A stretch of DNA of 64,000 nt from Gigaspora margarita (lineage: Eukaryota; Glomeromycota; Glomeromycetes; Diversisporales; Gigasporaceae): the NCBI GenBank assembly GCA_009809945.1, contig WTPW01000329.1:182222-246221 (forward strand). Direction: 5' to 3'. A program made the position numbers and the translations under genes. Shown piece by piece: positions 44,691 through 56,924 of this stretch (its first letter is position 1; each line of letters starts with the position of its first letter). The notes under the pieces were generated by a model. It was not told where the DNA came from. It worked only from the letters and a program-made list of their open reading frames with translations, and made no database searches.

Positions 44691-46068
44691 TTTGAATGTC
44701 ACAGTATACCACACACCCCAACGGCCATGCATCATTATAAAGCGACTTATACCGCAGTAATTGATAATTCGACCATCATTTCCTTTTATATATCCATTTG
44801 TTTGTTTATCTTAATCAAAAAAAGGCACAATTACTGCATTTGTGGGATCAAATATTCCTTTTAAGGTATAAACGAATATTAAATTATTTTAATATCATTA
44901 TACTATACATGCTATGATTTCATCTGACAAAACCTAGACGACTGACGAAACTACAGACGATTGATGAATCTCTTGACGAAATTAACATATGGGCCGGTTT
45001 TGACTACTTCGGTTGATGTAAGAATGTGATATCTGCCACTTATGCTCTAATACATATTCAACAAGAAGGTCTTTTTATCTCACAAAGCGAATAAGCACCC
45101 ACATAGCCAGGTTGTACCTCATAGTTCTAGGTATGAGCTTCTGCATTAGCGCATTAATAATCAAGCTAATTCATTTTAACACGCCCATTTCAAGTGTCTA
45201 GTTTGAGTATACAGTATATAAAATTTGGTGTAGCGCTAGTGCATAAACAAGATTTTGGTCATGGCATACAAATATTTAATCTTATGTTTAAATAGAGCTA
45301 GCGGATGTAACTATGTCAAATAGTCACGACTCACTTTCATTTATGTCAAAAACCGGGATTTCATAACTTTTTATGTTGTTGCGATTAATTCGTTTGCACA
45401 ATTATATGGATATGAGTATCTTATATGATTTTCTCTAGAATACCCGTACATCTAAAAATAAATGATCGCAAATTATTTGTTTTGCACGACTTTATATATA
45501 TGACCATTTATAGATATTCAGGTTTCTTTTGGCGGCATTCTAGATAAATCATTTAAACTTTAAAAGTGGATAACTCAACTGCCTAACCGCATTCAGGAGG
45601 GGCAACAATTAGAGAATTACCAATAATATTACAGCAATGTTATAATTACATAATATTCTATTAATATATTTAATGTTAGTGTATTTATAGAATAAAAGAA
45701 GTGCAATTATCTATAAGCTCCAACATGGGCCAGTCAATTATTGCGCATTTAAGGGTCTGATTATTTAATTCAATTTGGATTTTCAAAAATGAGCTTTAAA
45801 ATAAAGTTGTAATACCTTATTTTTGTTCAAAAAAAAAAGTACATTAAAATATTTATAGATTTATAGATCATTCAAATCACCGAAATTTGGTTAGGTAGAT
45901 ATTAATTAAGCTATAGTACTAGTACTTATAAATTTCAGAAATCTTAATAAAACCCCTTGTTGGTCTCTATTAATCAAATAAAACGTGTAAAAAAAAAAAA
46001 AAAATCTTTTTGCAGAGCACATAACAATAAAGCAGAACAATCATTCTTTAAATTAATGTTGTGAAAAA
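44691..46068. other. Upstream region of the nuclease-helicase gene, no gene seen
   Basis: AT-rich with short ACGA-type repeats near 44935-44990 and an A run at 45988-46003. TTTTTGCAG at 46006-46014 could be a splice acceptor in the 5' UTR of the next gene, but this is not provable here. Confidence 0.4.
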
Positions 46069-49000
46069 ATGCAGCAGGTTAGTAAATGCTAGTAAAACCA
46101 TTATTAAATCGTAATGATATATTTTCATTAAAATAATTAAGCATAATGTGTATTATTTAATTCCGACCTAGGAATCTACTCCAGAAATCCCTTCATTCGC
46201 AATCTCACATCTTTCGGAGTATTATTACTTTTATTGTAATAAATTACTGCACAAATTCAGTGACAGAAATGATGTGATAAAACCTAACCCTAAAAAAAGA
46301 AAAAAGGATCATTCTAAATTAAAGGAGGCCTCACAAAACAGAGGCATAAAATTTGAAGATAAAGTCTTAAGACAGTTAGAAAAACAGTTAGGAAATGTGG
46401 AAAACTGCCAAAATAAATCCGTTTTTGAAACGTTAGAAATCTTAAAAACTGCTAAAATAGGAAAATTCTTATATCAACCAAAATTCAAAATTCGTGAAGA
46501 GTTATATGGTGAATTAGGAATCAAGGATTTTAGGATAAAAGACTTTGTTCCTGACTTCATAGAAGTTATCAAAGAGGATGATAAAAAGTGTCTAATGATA
46601 TTGGATGCTAAAGCAACAAAAGAAACACGTGTTTCTCATCAGGTAAAATCATTTTTACATGGTACTTTAATATGTTCGTAATTTAAATTTTGATTTTCAT
46701 TAATTTTCCTTATTATTCAAGGTCCAAGTCACCACATACGCGTATCTTTTAGGACATATAGTCAAAAATATTGAAAATGTTGAAATTTCTATTTCTCGCA
46801 CAGGTGGAATATTTTTACCATCAGCAGAAGGCTTTACGCGTCAAACGTTCTCTATAGATCTCTTTCTTCCAAAAATTGAACGATTTTTATACAGAGAACT
46901 TCCACAGATTATATCAACTTCAAAAGTTTCATGGCATTATAATTCTCGTTGTAAAGAATGTAAATTTGTAGATGAATGTCGTAAAGAAGCGGAGGGAACA
47001 ATGGCCATGATCCCATATTTATCCATGGAAGACGCATCATACCTAAAACAAGTCCTAAATAAAATTATACCATATAAGGATGAACCAGATATTGAAGATT
47101 TGAATATATATATAAGAAATGGCTCAGATGATCGCAGAGTAAAACAAATTATTAGATATAACACGAAGAGTAAGAAATCACCGTATCTTGAACATCTTGA
47201 ATCCAAAAAATCACCAAACTTCGAATCCAAAACAAGTGCTCAGGTAATAATAATTTGGTTTAATTGTGAATTGTGAACTGTTCAACAAAAAATTTTAATT
47301 CATTTTTTTACATAGTTTATTCATACTCCAACTGCGACCTTTCCTCAGCAAACTGATCACAATCTCGTAATTGTAATGTCATGGGATAATTTTGTCTCAC
47401 GTCCTTTTAGTTGGTTTATATGTCTTTTTGATAGAGATGGAAATATCGAAGAAAACTTTAAAGGTGTTAAATCTAATTCCAAATCTGAAAATGAAACCCT
47501 AATATCATTTATTTCTTTGATGAAAGAATTTGTTACTTGTTTAGAAAATATATTCGAGTATCTAAGTCAGAATAATTCTCGAACATGTATATTTGTTTAT
47601 TCTCAAAAAGAAAAGATTTCAATTCAAGACTCGTTACTTAACTTAATAGCATTAGATTCCAATCTAATTACCAAAGATGATCAATTTAAAGCAATGCGGT
47701 GTCTCTTTAATATTTTTCAAGATTGTTCTCTCTTGTTAGCTGCTAGTAACAATGATGATGAAAGTTCAAAACTTCCTGATAAATGGCGGGAGTTTCCTAG
47801 ACTTATCGTTTTGGAAAATTCTTTGAAAGAAAATATTGCAATAAATGTTTCCGGTTTTTATCGAATCACTGATGTATGGGAACAAATGGTGATGCCTACT
47901 TTAGAAAGCAGTCAAGTATCAAACAATTTGGAATCTTATATAGACAAGATAGATCTTGAAAACATATATGCAAAATGGGTTGAAGACGAAGAAGTAAATA
48001 CAATCCTTTTAATGAGATCCGAATTTATTAATTATGTTATTAAATCCTATTATGCCCTCCTTAAATCTTCGACAAATGATATTGCATCAATATTAATATT
48101 TTCCCCTCAAAAATTTGTTTTTTCCAATGTTCGAGATTTTAATCATCATTATTTGGGAAAATTATATTTCTTCAAACAATTTGAAGCATTTACATCGAGC
48201 AACCAAAAGAAAAGGGATCGACTAAAAGATTTGGCTCAGGGAGAAGCTACCTGTAAAATTAGATTTGATAAAATAATAAATGAACTTGATATATATGAAT
48301 CAATAGCTCAATTCATTGTTTGCGATAAAGAGTCTTTTACGTTCGAAGCAACTGGTTTCAAAAAATTTATTTTGGTCGAAGATAATTCAGAGGTATGTTA
48401 TCACCTAATATAGTTAAGAAAATATGTAATTTTATAATGATTTAGGTTATTCACTATTAAGGGAACGCGTAAAGCTATCTGTTTCTCTGATATGAAATAT
48501 AAAAATAAGAGCAAATGTCCGTTGCCAGTTCTTTCACTTAAAAAAGTTGATAATGGCCATGAAGACATCATTATCCAATTAAAAGGGAAATTTACTAATA
48601 TGACCCTTAAAAACAATGGCACATATCGCCTATATGAAAGATACGTTGATTTCAATACTGACAAGGTTCTAAAAGTGCTTGAGAAAATTGATGGCGAACA
48701 AGAAAATTCTTTGTTCTTGGTAAGAAAATATTATATTGCAAATTTATTGAGACCAAATTAAATAATTTGCGGACTTTTTATTAGAATATCTTAAAAGATC
48801 CAAAAGAATTTTCCTTATCTGGAAAACGCCAACATCCAAAAGAATTAAATGACATCTTGGAACAATGCGATAAATTTTCTATGTCTCAATCACATAAAAA
48901 AATTGCGCAAGAGTTGTTAAAAAAAAGACTACAAATTGTCTGGGGTCCACCGGTAATTATAATTATAAACCTTTTTACGTTGTCAGTATTATTTTTTTCT

Positions 49001-51339
49001 CAATCTTATAATATTGAATAATAATATTATCGTCTCTAATAAGGGATCCGGAAAAACGCATTTCCTTGCATTGTTTGTTACATGGTACCTGACTTCAGTA
49101 ATACCTCGTGAAACGAATTTTATTATCGGAATTACTGCTTGTACCAATGATGCTATAGATAATCTGTTACATCGTATTTCTCATTTACTTGAATTACATA
49201 AAAAAGAGAGCGATTTTTCGTGTTGTCGAGTTGTGGAATTTAAAAATAACAAACCTAATCGTGCCGTTTTAGGTGGTACTGTATGGGATTGGTATAAAAT
49301 CCGTGAAAAATATAGTTGCGACATTATGGTTATAGATGAAGGGTCGCAGGTAAATACGAAATTTAAATGGTTTTTATTAAGGTTTATTATAAATGAACTT
49401 TTAAATATGTATAAAGGTCACTTTTTTTAGCTTCTGGCTTCGGACGCTTGTGTCGTCATGGAAGTTCTGGATCCGGATGATGGAAAGCTAATTATTGCCG
49501 GGGATCACATGGTAAATTAAATTATTTACGCATACAATTCTCATTAATAATTTTAGTTACGAAATGATGATGAAGCGAACGTATTATTTGTAGCAACTTG
49601 GACCTATCATCCATAACACATATCCTATTTTTCAAGACAAGCATCCCCTTATTTTTGGATCTATTCAACAGTGTTTGATGAGAAAAGAGGATGGTACTTC
49701 CTTTAATGGTGATTTTTTTCTGAACGAAAAAGGATCAGAACGTGACTATGGTCCTTACACACTTCAGCTTAATGAAAATTGGCGAATGGTATGCATTTCT
49801 TTAAAACAAAGGACGTTATATAAACACAGCAAAACACATGATCATATATGCATAACACGCCCAGCATTATTATCAACATAGCACAAAGTACAATAATATT
49901 AAATCATGTGCATTCTGTGTTTGTATAACGACTCTAAATCCTGTTATATAGTTGAGTTGACATATATAACTTTTTATTTTTATAGAATGTAGAACTCAAC
50001 AGTTTTTTCCAAGAAATATATGGTGATAACTACGAATCAAAAGATACCAATTTAAAATTAGATTTGGATTTATCAAAAATAAAAGATCAGGAGATAGAAA
50101 AGATATTTCGTTCTAAAGCAGCGATAACTTTAGTAAAGTTAATATTAAATAATCACGAAAACTCTGGATTAGTAGAAGCAGATGTTGTGGCTAAAATAGT
50201 ATCAGGATATTTTGATGCAATCCCAAAAAACTGTAATGATAAACCGTCGTTAATTGTTGTTACACCACAACATAGTCAACGACGTGCCATCCAATCTAAA
50301 GTTAAAAACTATTTAGAAAATAGTGAATTCAACTTAAAAATAGGCACTGTCGACAAAATGCAAGGACAACAAGCAGACCTTGTTATTGCTTGTTTTGGAT
50401 TTCATGATGTTAATGAAATTACTCAAAAATCCAGTTTCTTATTTGATCCAAATCGTTGGAATGTAGCCATAAGCCGTGCAAGGTACATATGTATACGATT
50501 ATGATTGATATTAGTTATGCGACCAAAATTCACTAGTTAGAGATGAAATTAGACCCCAAATAATATTTCTTAGATCTCTTTAAATGTCTCTGCTTAGCCG
50601 TAATGTTAAACACTTTCGTCATTTAGTTCAGGTTATGATTGGATCAATAGAGTGCATAGGCTAAGTTATGGATTGGCTGGTCAAAATTGTGAATCATACT
50701 ATCAGCTAAACAAACGGAAATTTTTGATTACATAAATATTCTATTACTAATTAATAACTTTATTTGATTTTCTTATAGATGTCAAGTCATATTGATACTT
50801 ACGAATGAAATGTTAGATCCAAAAGGTTTGTGCTAATCGTTTTTTAAATTGAACTGGTAATATTTATATAGAACAATTCTTGTAGAGTTTGTAATCGGTT
50901 TTATTTTAATATATTATAAACAGTTTTTACATATTAAATATAAACCCGATTCCAAATTTTAATTCTACGAAATGTATATCAGAGGTGAAATTCATCTGAT
51001 ATGATATTTCTCAAAATATCTTGAGTAACGATGTTAGACACCAAGTAAGAGTATTCGGTGCTTTAAAACCCTAAAACTTTAATGTTACAAGAATTAATAA
51101 AAAAATATATATATTTGCTTGTGAATTTTTTCTCTTATGGATTCTAAATAGGTTTAATTTTATTAATATACGTATTTTTTTGGTAATATTATTTTAATTT
51201 GAATTTTAAAGGTATAGAAATACTTTCGAAGAAAAAAACATCAGAAGGACTGGCATACATTTCTAAACTAGAAGCTTGGGCTCAAGAAAAAGAAAAAAGG
51301 GAAAAAAATTCAGCGATAATTGAATTAAAAATAGATTAA
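46069..51339 (+). CDS. Cas4/RecB-type nuclease fused to a superfamily 1 helicase
   Basis: Twelve GT-AG exons join into one frame of 1252 codons: 46069-46077, 46172-46642, 46722-47243, 47316-48392, 48462-48719, 48785-48952, 49044-49349, 49431-49511, 49594-49788, 49986-50482, 50779-50825, 51212-51339. The N-terminal domain has a PD-(D/E)xK nuclease core: E65, D131 in VPDF, D148-x-K150 and Q162-x3-Y166. Cysteines at 25, 237, 240 and 246 (C-x2-C-x5-C) are placed like the iron-sulfur ligands of Cas4, AddB and Dna2. The C-terminal half has GPPGSGKT (833-840), DEGSQ (933-937), GDHMQLGP (961-968), NENWRM (1024-1029), GTVDKMQGQQAD (1149-1160) and NVAISRAR (1188-1195), as in Dna2/Upf1-type helicases. 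It probably processes DNA ends. Layout and length resemble the bacterial TM0106-type RecB nuclease-helicases, so transfer is possible. The 9-nt first exon is the weakest part, but exon 2 has no usable ATG. Confidence 0.88.
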
Positions 51340-52221
51340 TGTTATTAAAATTTATGGAGGGATGGTTCCGTTCAACTTTTGGGCTATATTTTTTCCTGTT
51401 TTAGAAGGTATTATTGTTATCTCTTTTTTTTCCGTTGATGGTATAGTTCAATTTGTTCTGTCATTTCACAATTTAGGTCGATTTCAAATTGACCTAGGTC
51501 ATCAATCAGTGAAAAATTAAAAAGATAAAATTATATGACCAAAGTGAAAAATTATACGACCATCAATAATATTACTTATATCGTAAATGTTCATTTGCAT
51601 GAATAAAAAGTGATAAAAATTTACATAAAATTTTATATAAAGAAATTTTAAAAAAAATAAAATAAAAACGTAAATTTGCGCAAATTACGGTTATATTAAA
51701 AAAAACTGCTTAATGCTTATAAATTTAAATAAAAAAAAAAAACATCGCATTATCAATAAAAAAAAAGCACAACAGCCTTATAAGAAAATTGGACCGGATC
51801 AGCACGGGTTGGCGTTAGGGTCTTTGTGGCGCGGGTCAAAGATCTGGATTTGTACGGGTATGGTCCGAATTGGTAGACCGTGTGGGACCATATGCCCATG
51901 CCAATTGGACCTAAATGGCTCGGGTTTTGCAGCAGTTTACTAGTCGAATTGACACGGGATTTGGCACGGGTAATGAAAGTAAATTCACGTGCCATCGCGA
52001 TAATGAATTGGATTAACTATTAAAACATAAATTTACATATGTAATCATTATAAGATGAGCAATTGCATATGAAATAAAATTTTGTAAGGAATTTTTTTTG
52101 TTAAGACACACAGGGAAGCTTCATCAGTGAAATTATGAGATATTGCTCTTTTTTAAAAAAAAATCATTTACTGACCTTTCATTTCGCTCTCCAACCATAT
52201 ATTCCATTGGTTCCACCATGA
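51340..52221. other. Downstream of the nuclease-helicase gene
   Basis: The presumed 3' UTR is followed by AT-rich DNA. A GC-richer patch (51785-51995) has ACGGGT, GGGTCAAAG and GGGACCATATG words with partial inverted symmetry and may be a degraded TIR element. No gene was seen. Confidence 0.45.
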
Positions 52222-52229
52222 GTCTAGAC

Positions 52230-52638
52230 CAGTGTTCGAAATTAGTGTTCTCAGAGTTCTCATGAGAACACTATTTTAAATTTGTGCACAGTAAAAATTT
52301 TTTACTGTTCTCTATTAAAATTTTTTTGAGAACAGTAAAATAAAAATAGTGTTCTCATAAGTAGTAATTAATAATTACATACATTGTTATACCATATTAG
52401 AAATAAATAAATACAACTTATTGTAATATTTATTATCAAAATTATTTAGATGAACTTATATACAATTACTATAGCATAGATGAAAAAACATGCTTTAATG
52501 TATTTTCATATATAGATATGTTAATAGAAATTAAGTTAAATTTTTATATTAAACCTTTACCATTTATGGCTTAAAGGTAATATTATAACATTAGTTAAGA
52601 GCTAAAAAGATACATATATTTTAATATATGTATAGCAT

Positions 52639-52722
<84 letters not shown>

Positions 52723-52826
52723 TTTAGTGAGCATAAGTGAGAACATAAACATATAGGTTGAGAACACTTATAGCGATTATACTGTTCTCATGAGAACAGC
52801 ATTTGAGTCTGAAATTTCGAACACTG
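52230..52826. mobile_element. hAT-type MITE (TIR CAGTGTTCGAAATT, 8-bp TSD)
   Basis: The left CAGTGTTCGAAATT and the right AATTTCGAACACTG are perfect inverted repeats. GTCTAGAC is duplicated at 52222-52229 and 52827-52834. Further inverted words GTTCTCATGAGAACA lie inside both ends. A long TA microsatellite occupies about 52639-52719. Confidence 0.88.
52639..52719. repeat. (TA)n microsatellite
   Basis: About 40 uninterrupted TA dinucleotides lie inside the hAT-type MITE. Confidence 0.95.
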
Positions 52827-53482
52827 GTCTAGACACTTTTGCAGTAATGTGACCATCACGTGGCGCATCCAGATTAATTTTTTGGTTTAATATTAAGGTT
52901 AGGGTTAGGAGGCCACTATCTATATGTAAAACACATTCTGGACATTTTTATGTGGTTTACAAGACCAATTTAAACACTAGGTTTCAAGTATTTATACTTT
53001 TCTCTCTTTTTTTCTTCTTGTACAGTACATATGTTTTGTTTTGATATTGGACGATCAAAATTATGTTCCCTGATTGGTTAATTCTTATGCACCAAGCCAT
53101 GTTACTACAAAAGTATCTAGACCCCTGCTAGGGTTGAACTAGAGTTGGGTACCAAAACCTTTTTAGCTAAATCTGAAAGTTTTGGGTTTTGGATTATAGC
53201 TTCTGAAACCTCTTCTGAAACTCCGGAACCTTGTCTGAAACCCGAAATCTTATCCGAAACCCAAAAACTATTTAAGATTAAATTTTTATAAAATATGCTA
53301 TTATAGATCATGCTAACATGCTAGTATATAAATATTTGAGTCCTGCCAAGAGAAAGCATACCTATTTACATAAAGGTTATATTTAAGTTTTATATTTTCT
53401 TTTGGTGTTACTTAGAAACTAATAAAAACTCAATTTTTAAGAATTGCAGCTAAAATTTTGGCTAAAATTTAGATAATGCAAT

Positions 53483-53672
53483 TAGGGTTCCACAATTTGA
53501 AATTTTTGATTTAATTTAAAAAATTTATAAATAAAATTTTAAAAATTTCAAATCAAATCAAATTCAAATACAAAGAACTTTTAATTCAAATCAAATTCAA
53601 ATCAAGGCTTATTTAATTTGATCAAATTCAAATATGCCTAATATTTGATTGATTTGAGTTTGAGAAACCCTA
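53483..53672. mobile_element. TTTGA-rich MITE (TIR TAGGGTTCC)
   Basis: The left TAGGGTTCCACAATTTGA and the right TTTGAGTTTGAGAAACCCTA are inverted. The interior is ATCAAATTCAAAT-type, as at 15328-15611. No direct flank duplication was found, but TGCAAT and ATTGCA flank it as an inverted pair. Confidence 0.65.
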
Positions 53673-53871
53673 ATTGCAGTATAGTTAAAAAATTTAATCA
53701 TTCTAAAAAAGAGTTAGAAAATATATTTATGGCTTAATTTAGAGAATTCTATTTACAAAAAGACCCTTTAATGCATCATTTTTACAAATATTGAATCAGT
53801 TTTATATAAGTTTATATTGTATATATTGAAAATTTTTTCTTAATTAAGTTTTTTTTATTTCAAATATGGTC

Positions 53872-54708
53872 CAGTGCAAAAATGTAGATACACAATAACT
53901 AAAAATTTAAATTTTTTATATATAAAAGTTTTTTAGTTTTAGCAATTTAATTACAATTTTTTTATATCAAATAAAGTAGATTCTAGACTATCTTTTAATA
54001 TATTTTTTATTTTATTTTTATAAACAATTTATTGTATAATAAATTTTTTTAAAAATTTAATTTTTTTTAAAAAAAGAGATTTTTTAAAAAAAAATTTAGA
54101 TTTTTGTCATTTACGCTACCAATGTACAACTTTAAAAGCTTGTACTAAGCAAGTGCATTGTCATGGATATGCTAAATATGTGAGTAAATTTTGAGCTCAA
54201 TTGGATCAGTAGTTATTAAAATATGAATTTTTGAAAGTTTATAACTAATTTACCAAAAATTATAAAAAATTATACAAAATTTATATAGTAAATTTTGTAC
54301 AATGTTTATAAAATATAGTAATTTGAAAATTAAATTTAAAAAATTTATATTTTAATAACTACTGATCCAATTAAGCTCAAATTTTGAACATATATTTAAC
54401 ATATGCATAGCAATGCACTTGCATAGTACAAACTTCTAAAGCTGCATATTGTTAGCGTAAATAGTAAAATTAAATTTTTTTTTAAAAAATCTTTTTTTTT
54501 AAAAAAATCAAATTTTTAAAAAAATTTATTATACAATAAATTGTCTATAAAAATATATTAAAAAATATATTAAAAGATAGTTTTAGAATTTGCTTTATTT
54601 AGTATAAAAAAATTGTAATTAAATTGTTAAAACTGAAAAATTTTTATATATAAAAAATTTAAATTTTTAGTTATTGTATATCTACATTTTCACTCTGGAC
54701 CATATATG
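53872..54708. mobile_element. Large palindromic (foldback) element
   Basis: The arms TGGTCCAGTGCAAAAATGTAG and CTACATTTTCACTCTGGACCA run inward for several hundred bases: AATAACTAAAAATTTAAATT with its complement, then TGCATTGTCATGGATATGC with GCATAGCAATGCACTTGCA. Nearly the whole 840 bp could form one hairpin. It is non-coding. Confidence 0.75.
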
Positions 54709-54731
54709 TAATATAAAATTTTTATTTATAT

Positions 54732-55840
54732 ATATTTTTTTTTTATCTTAAGCAGTCCTGTCTTTATTAATTATTTGAACTACAGAGTAAAGTACACAAT
54801 TGTATAATTTACTTGTCTAATGTTCTATCTAATAATGACTCACCAAGCAAATGTCCAATGCGACCTGCCAAAACAACTTTCTATTTCACCTCAGATTCTA
54901 AACTTCCTAAGAATTTTGTAGTCATATGACTAGCTCCCAATGATCATTAACTGGCCGTTGTATGCCTTGTCAAGACTGCTTACTTTTCTTTTCTAAAAAC
55001 CTTCTTCTCCAAGCTTCACGAGCAGAAGGACAAAAATTCCAACTGACCAAAGAACAACAAAAATAAAATGAAATATATAAGGGAAAAAATAAATGGGGGA
55101 ATACTATACGACCCTACACGAGTACCAAAATAAAACAAAAACAAATTGAAGAAAGAAGAAAAAAGCATAGAAAAAAAAAAGAAAACAATCTATGTAATAA
55201 TAAAAATTATATAATACTGCGCAGGGAAACGCCCCACCTAAGTATTATATGTACATGTCAGAAAAAAAGAAAAAAGGAACATTCTGGAATTTATTCCACA
55301 GATCAGCCTTCTCCTTTGCGCCACAACTCGATACGCATCATTCCTGTTTACCAACTTGCATACCTTCTTCCCAATTAGGATAGGAACAACAATGCTGATC
55401 TTTTGGAGGGGTACGCCGATTTTCCCACTTTCCGTCCCAAATTCCAGAGAAAAAACTTCAAGCGAGAATATGGTAGAGGATATAAGGGTTTTTTGTTCTT
55501 TTCATCAAATAACCTTAAAGAAAGTGTTGAAAAAACTCATTTTCTTTGTTCACCGCCTAGCCAACTATGACACTTTTGTCGACAGAAGAAACCTTCTACC
55601 AGAATTTCTTGTACCAAGGGCACCAACTGCCAGTTATCTTGCACAACCGATGCTTCTGGCTTGCGTGCCGAATATATAAAGGAGTCCCCAGGAATACAGC
55701 AAGAGGTTGACCTTTATAAAAACCAGTGTTAATTAGTTGCTTCGTCTTTTACTAAAAAAAAATTTTTTGTTTTTCTTTTGTTCAGAAATTTGTACAAGTG
55801 ATCATCGGGAAGAGTTGATCCAAATAAATAATTATTGATG
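54732..55840 (-). mobile_element. LINE-derived short non-autonomous element, copy B
   Basis: Homologous to 25075-26183 (shared GCTTCTGGCTTGCGTGCCG, GGAGTCCCC and GGTTGACCTTT words, A tail read on minus as the T run near 54735). Its 3' part resembles the LINE at 16704-24201 more clearly than copy A does: GCCTTGTCAAGACTGCTTA here and GCCTTGTCAAGATTGCTTT there, both next to CTGTCTTTATT or CTGCCTTTATT. A 14-bp direct repeat ATTTTTATTTATAT (54718-54731, 55841-55854) may be its TSD but is AT-rich. The 107-codon frame at 55356 is not protein-like. Confidence 0.7.
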
Positions 55841-55957
55841 ATTTTTATTTATATTATATATTTTATTATTTATTTATTTATTAATATATTTCTTATTATA
55901 TATTTATTTATTAAAATTTTATTATTTATATTATTTATTAAATAATAAATCAATATA

Positions 55958-56888
55958 CAGTGGCCTACTATATTATTGTGGACACTTTTTAAAAATTTAT
56001 TACTTGGGATCGGGTTAGTAAAACAGCACAAATTTTATATCACGTGTTTGGTAGATCGCTAAATATAATATACTAAAATTTTATGTAATTTAATTAGATT
56101 TTACAGAAGTTATGCAAAAAAAACTGTAAACATGTTTTTTTTTATTTGACGAAAAATCCAAATACAATTTTTTTTTTTTTTTTATATTTTTTTTCTAAAA
56201 AAAAAAAATTTCTGTTTTAATGCTTTATAGGTTCTCCTTTTGCTTTGATACAAGCAGCAACCCAATCAGGCATACTTGTAATTAGCTTATGTTAATACTC
56301 AGATGATACATCAATCCATGCCTTTTTAGGACATCCAGGTCTTTTTTTTTGCCTCTGCCCCCACCTGACAAAACTCTTTAATAATTTTGCACTACAGATT
56401 TGCTGCCCCCAATAGCTGCTGCAATAGTACGAACTGAATCACCTTGCTGGTGGCCATAATTTATTGCATCCCTTTGGTTTTCTGTTAAATCTTTACGACT
56501 ACCTATTGTTTTGTAAGAAAAAAAAGGATACGTATTATTATACTGATCTGTCATACAAATCTAGCCTTTTTTATACTGCACAACATTGGCACAATGTTAT
56601 ACTACATATGAGCGAAATTTTAAGCTAATCTAAAACAAGTACGATCTTCAGTAATTTTTTAGTAAATCCAAAAAAATCCAAAAATTGATTTTTGGTCAAA
56701 TCCAAAAATGGAAGTTCATTGAATTTCCTGCATATCTTCCATATGACCTAATGAAATCGTGTGAAATTTTAGTATATTGTACCTTGAGAACTACTTAAAA
56801 TATAATATAAATTTTACGCTATATTTACTTACTCAAACCTGACTTATAAATTTTTAAAAAGTGTCCACAATAATATGGTAGGCCACTG
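55958..56888 (-). mobile_element. Internally deleted Tc1/mariner element
   Basis: The ends CAGTGGCCTACTATATTATT and AATAATATGGTAGGCCACTG are near-perfect inverted repeats next to a duplicated TA. The minus strand reads the helix-turn-helix start of a Tc1 transposase: SRKDLTENQRDAINYGHQQ, then SVRTIAAAIGGSKSVVQNY. It passes after GGGRGKK almost directly into the very C-terminus (WIDVSSEY, then LITSMPDWVAACIKAKGEP). Most of the catalytic DDE core is missing, with additional stops. The copy cannot move itself but could be mobilised by an intact relative. Confidence 0.85.
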
Positions 56889-56924
56889 TATTATAACTTA
56901 TATATAAATTAGAAATATTATATT

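Noticed and set aside
46274-46681. Start of the nuclease-helicase at an internal GTG
   Set aside because: Upstream codons in the same frame contain the conserved Tyr-rich strand and first cysteine (YYFYCNKLLHKF), so the coding region must extend to exon 2's acceptor and a short first exon.
48426-48446. Alternative acceptor TTTAG before exon 5 of the nuclease-helicase
   Set aside because: It leads to an immediate in-frame stop. The next AAG acceptor at 48459-48461 keeps the frame open.
51785-51995. GC-richer patch as a coding exon
   Set aside because: Frames on both strands are short, overlap each other and read low-complexity repeats of GGGT/ACCC words; more likely a decayed repeat.
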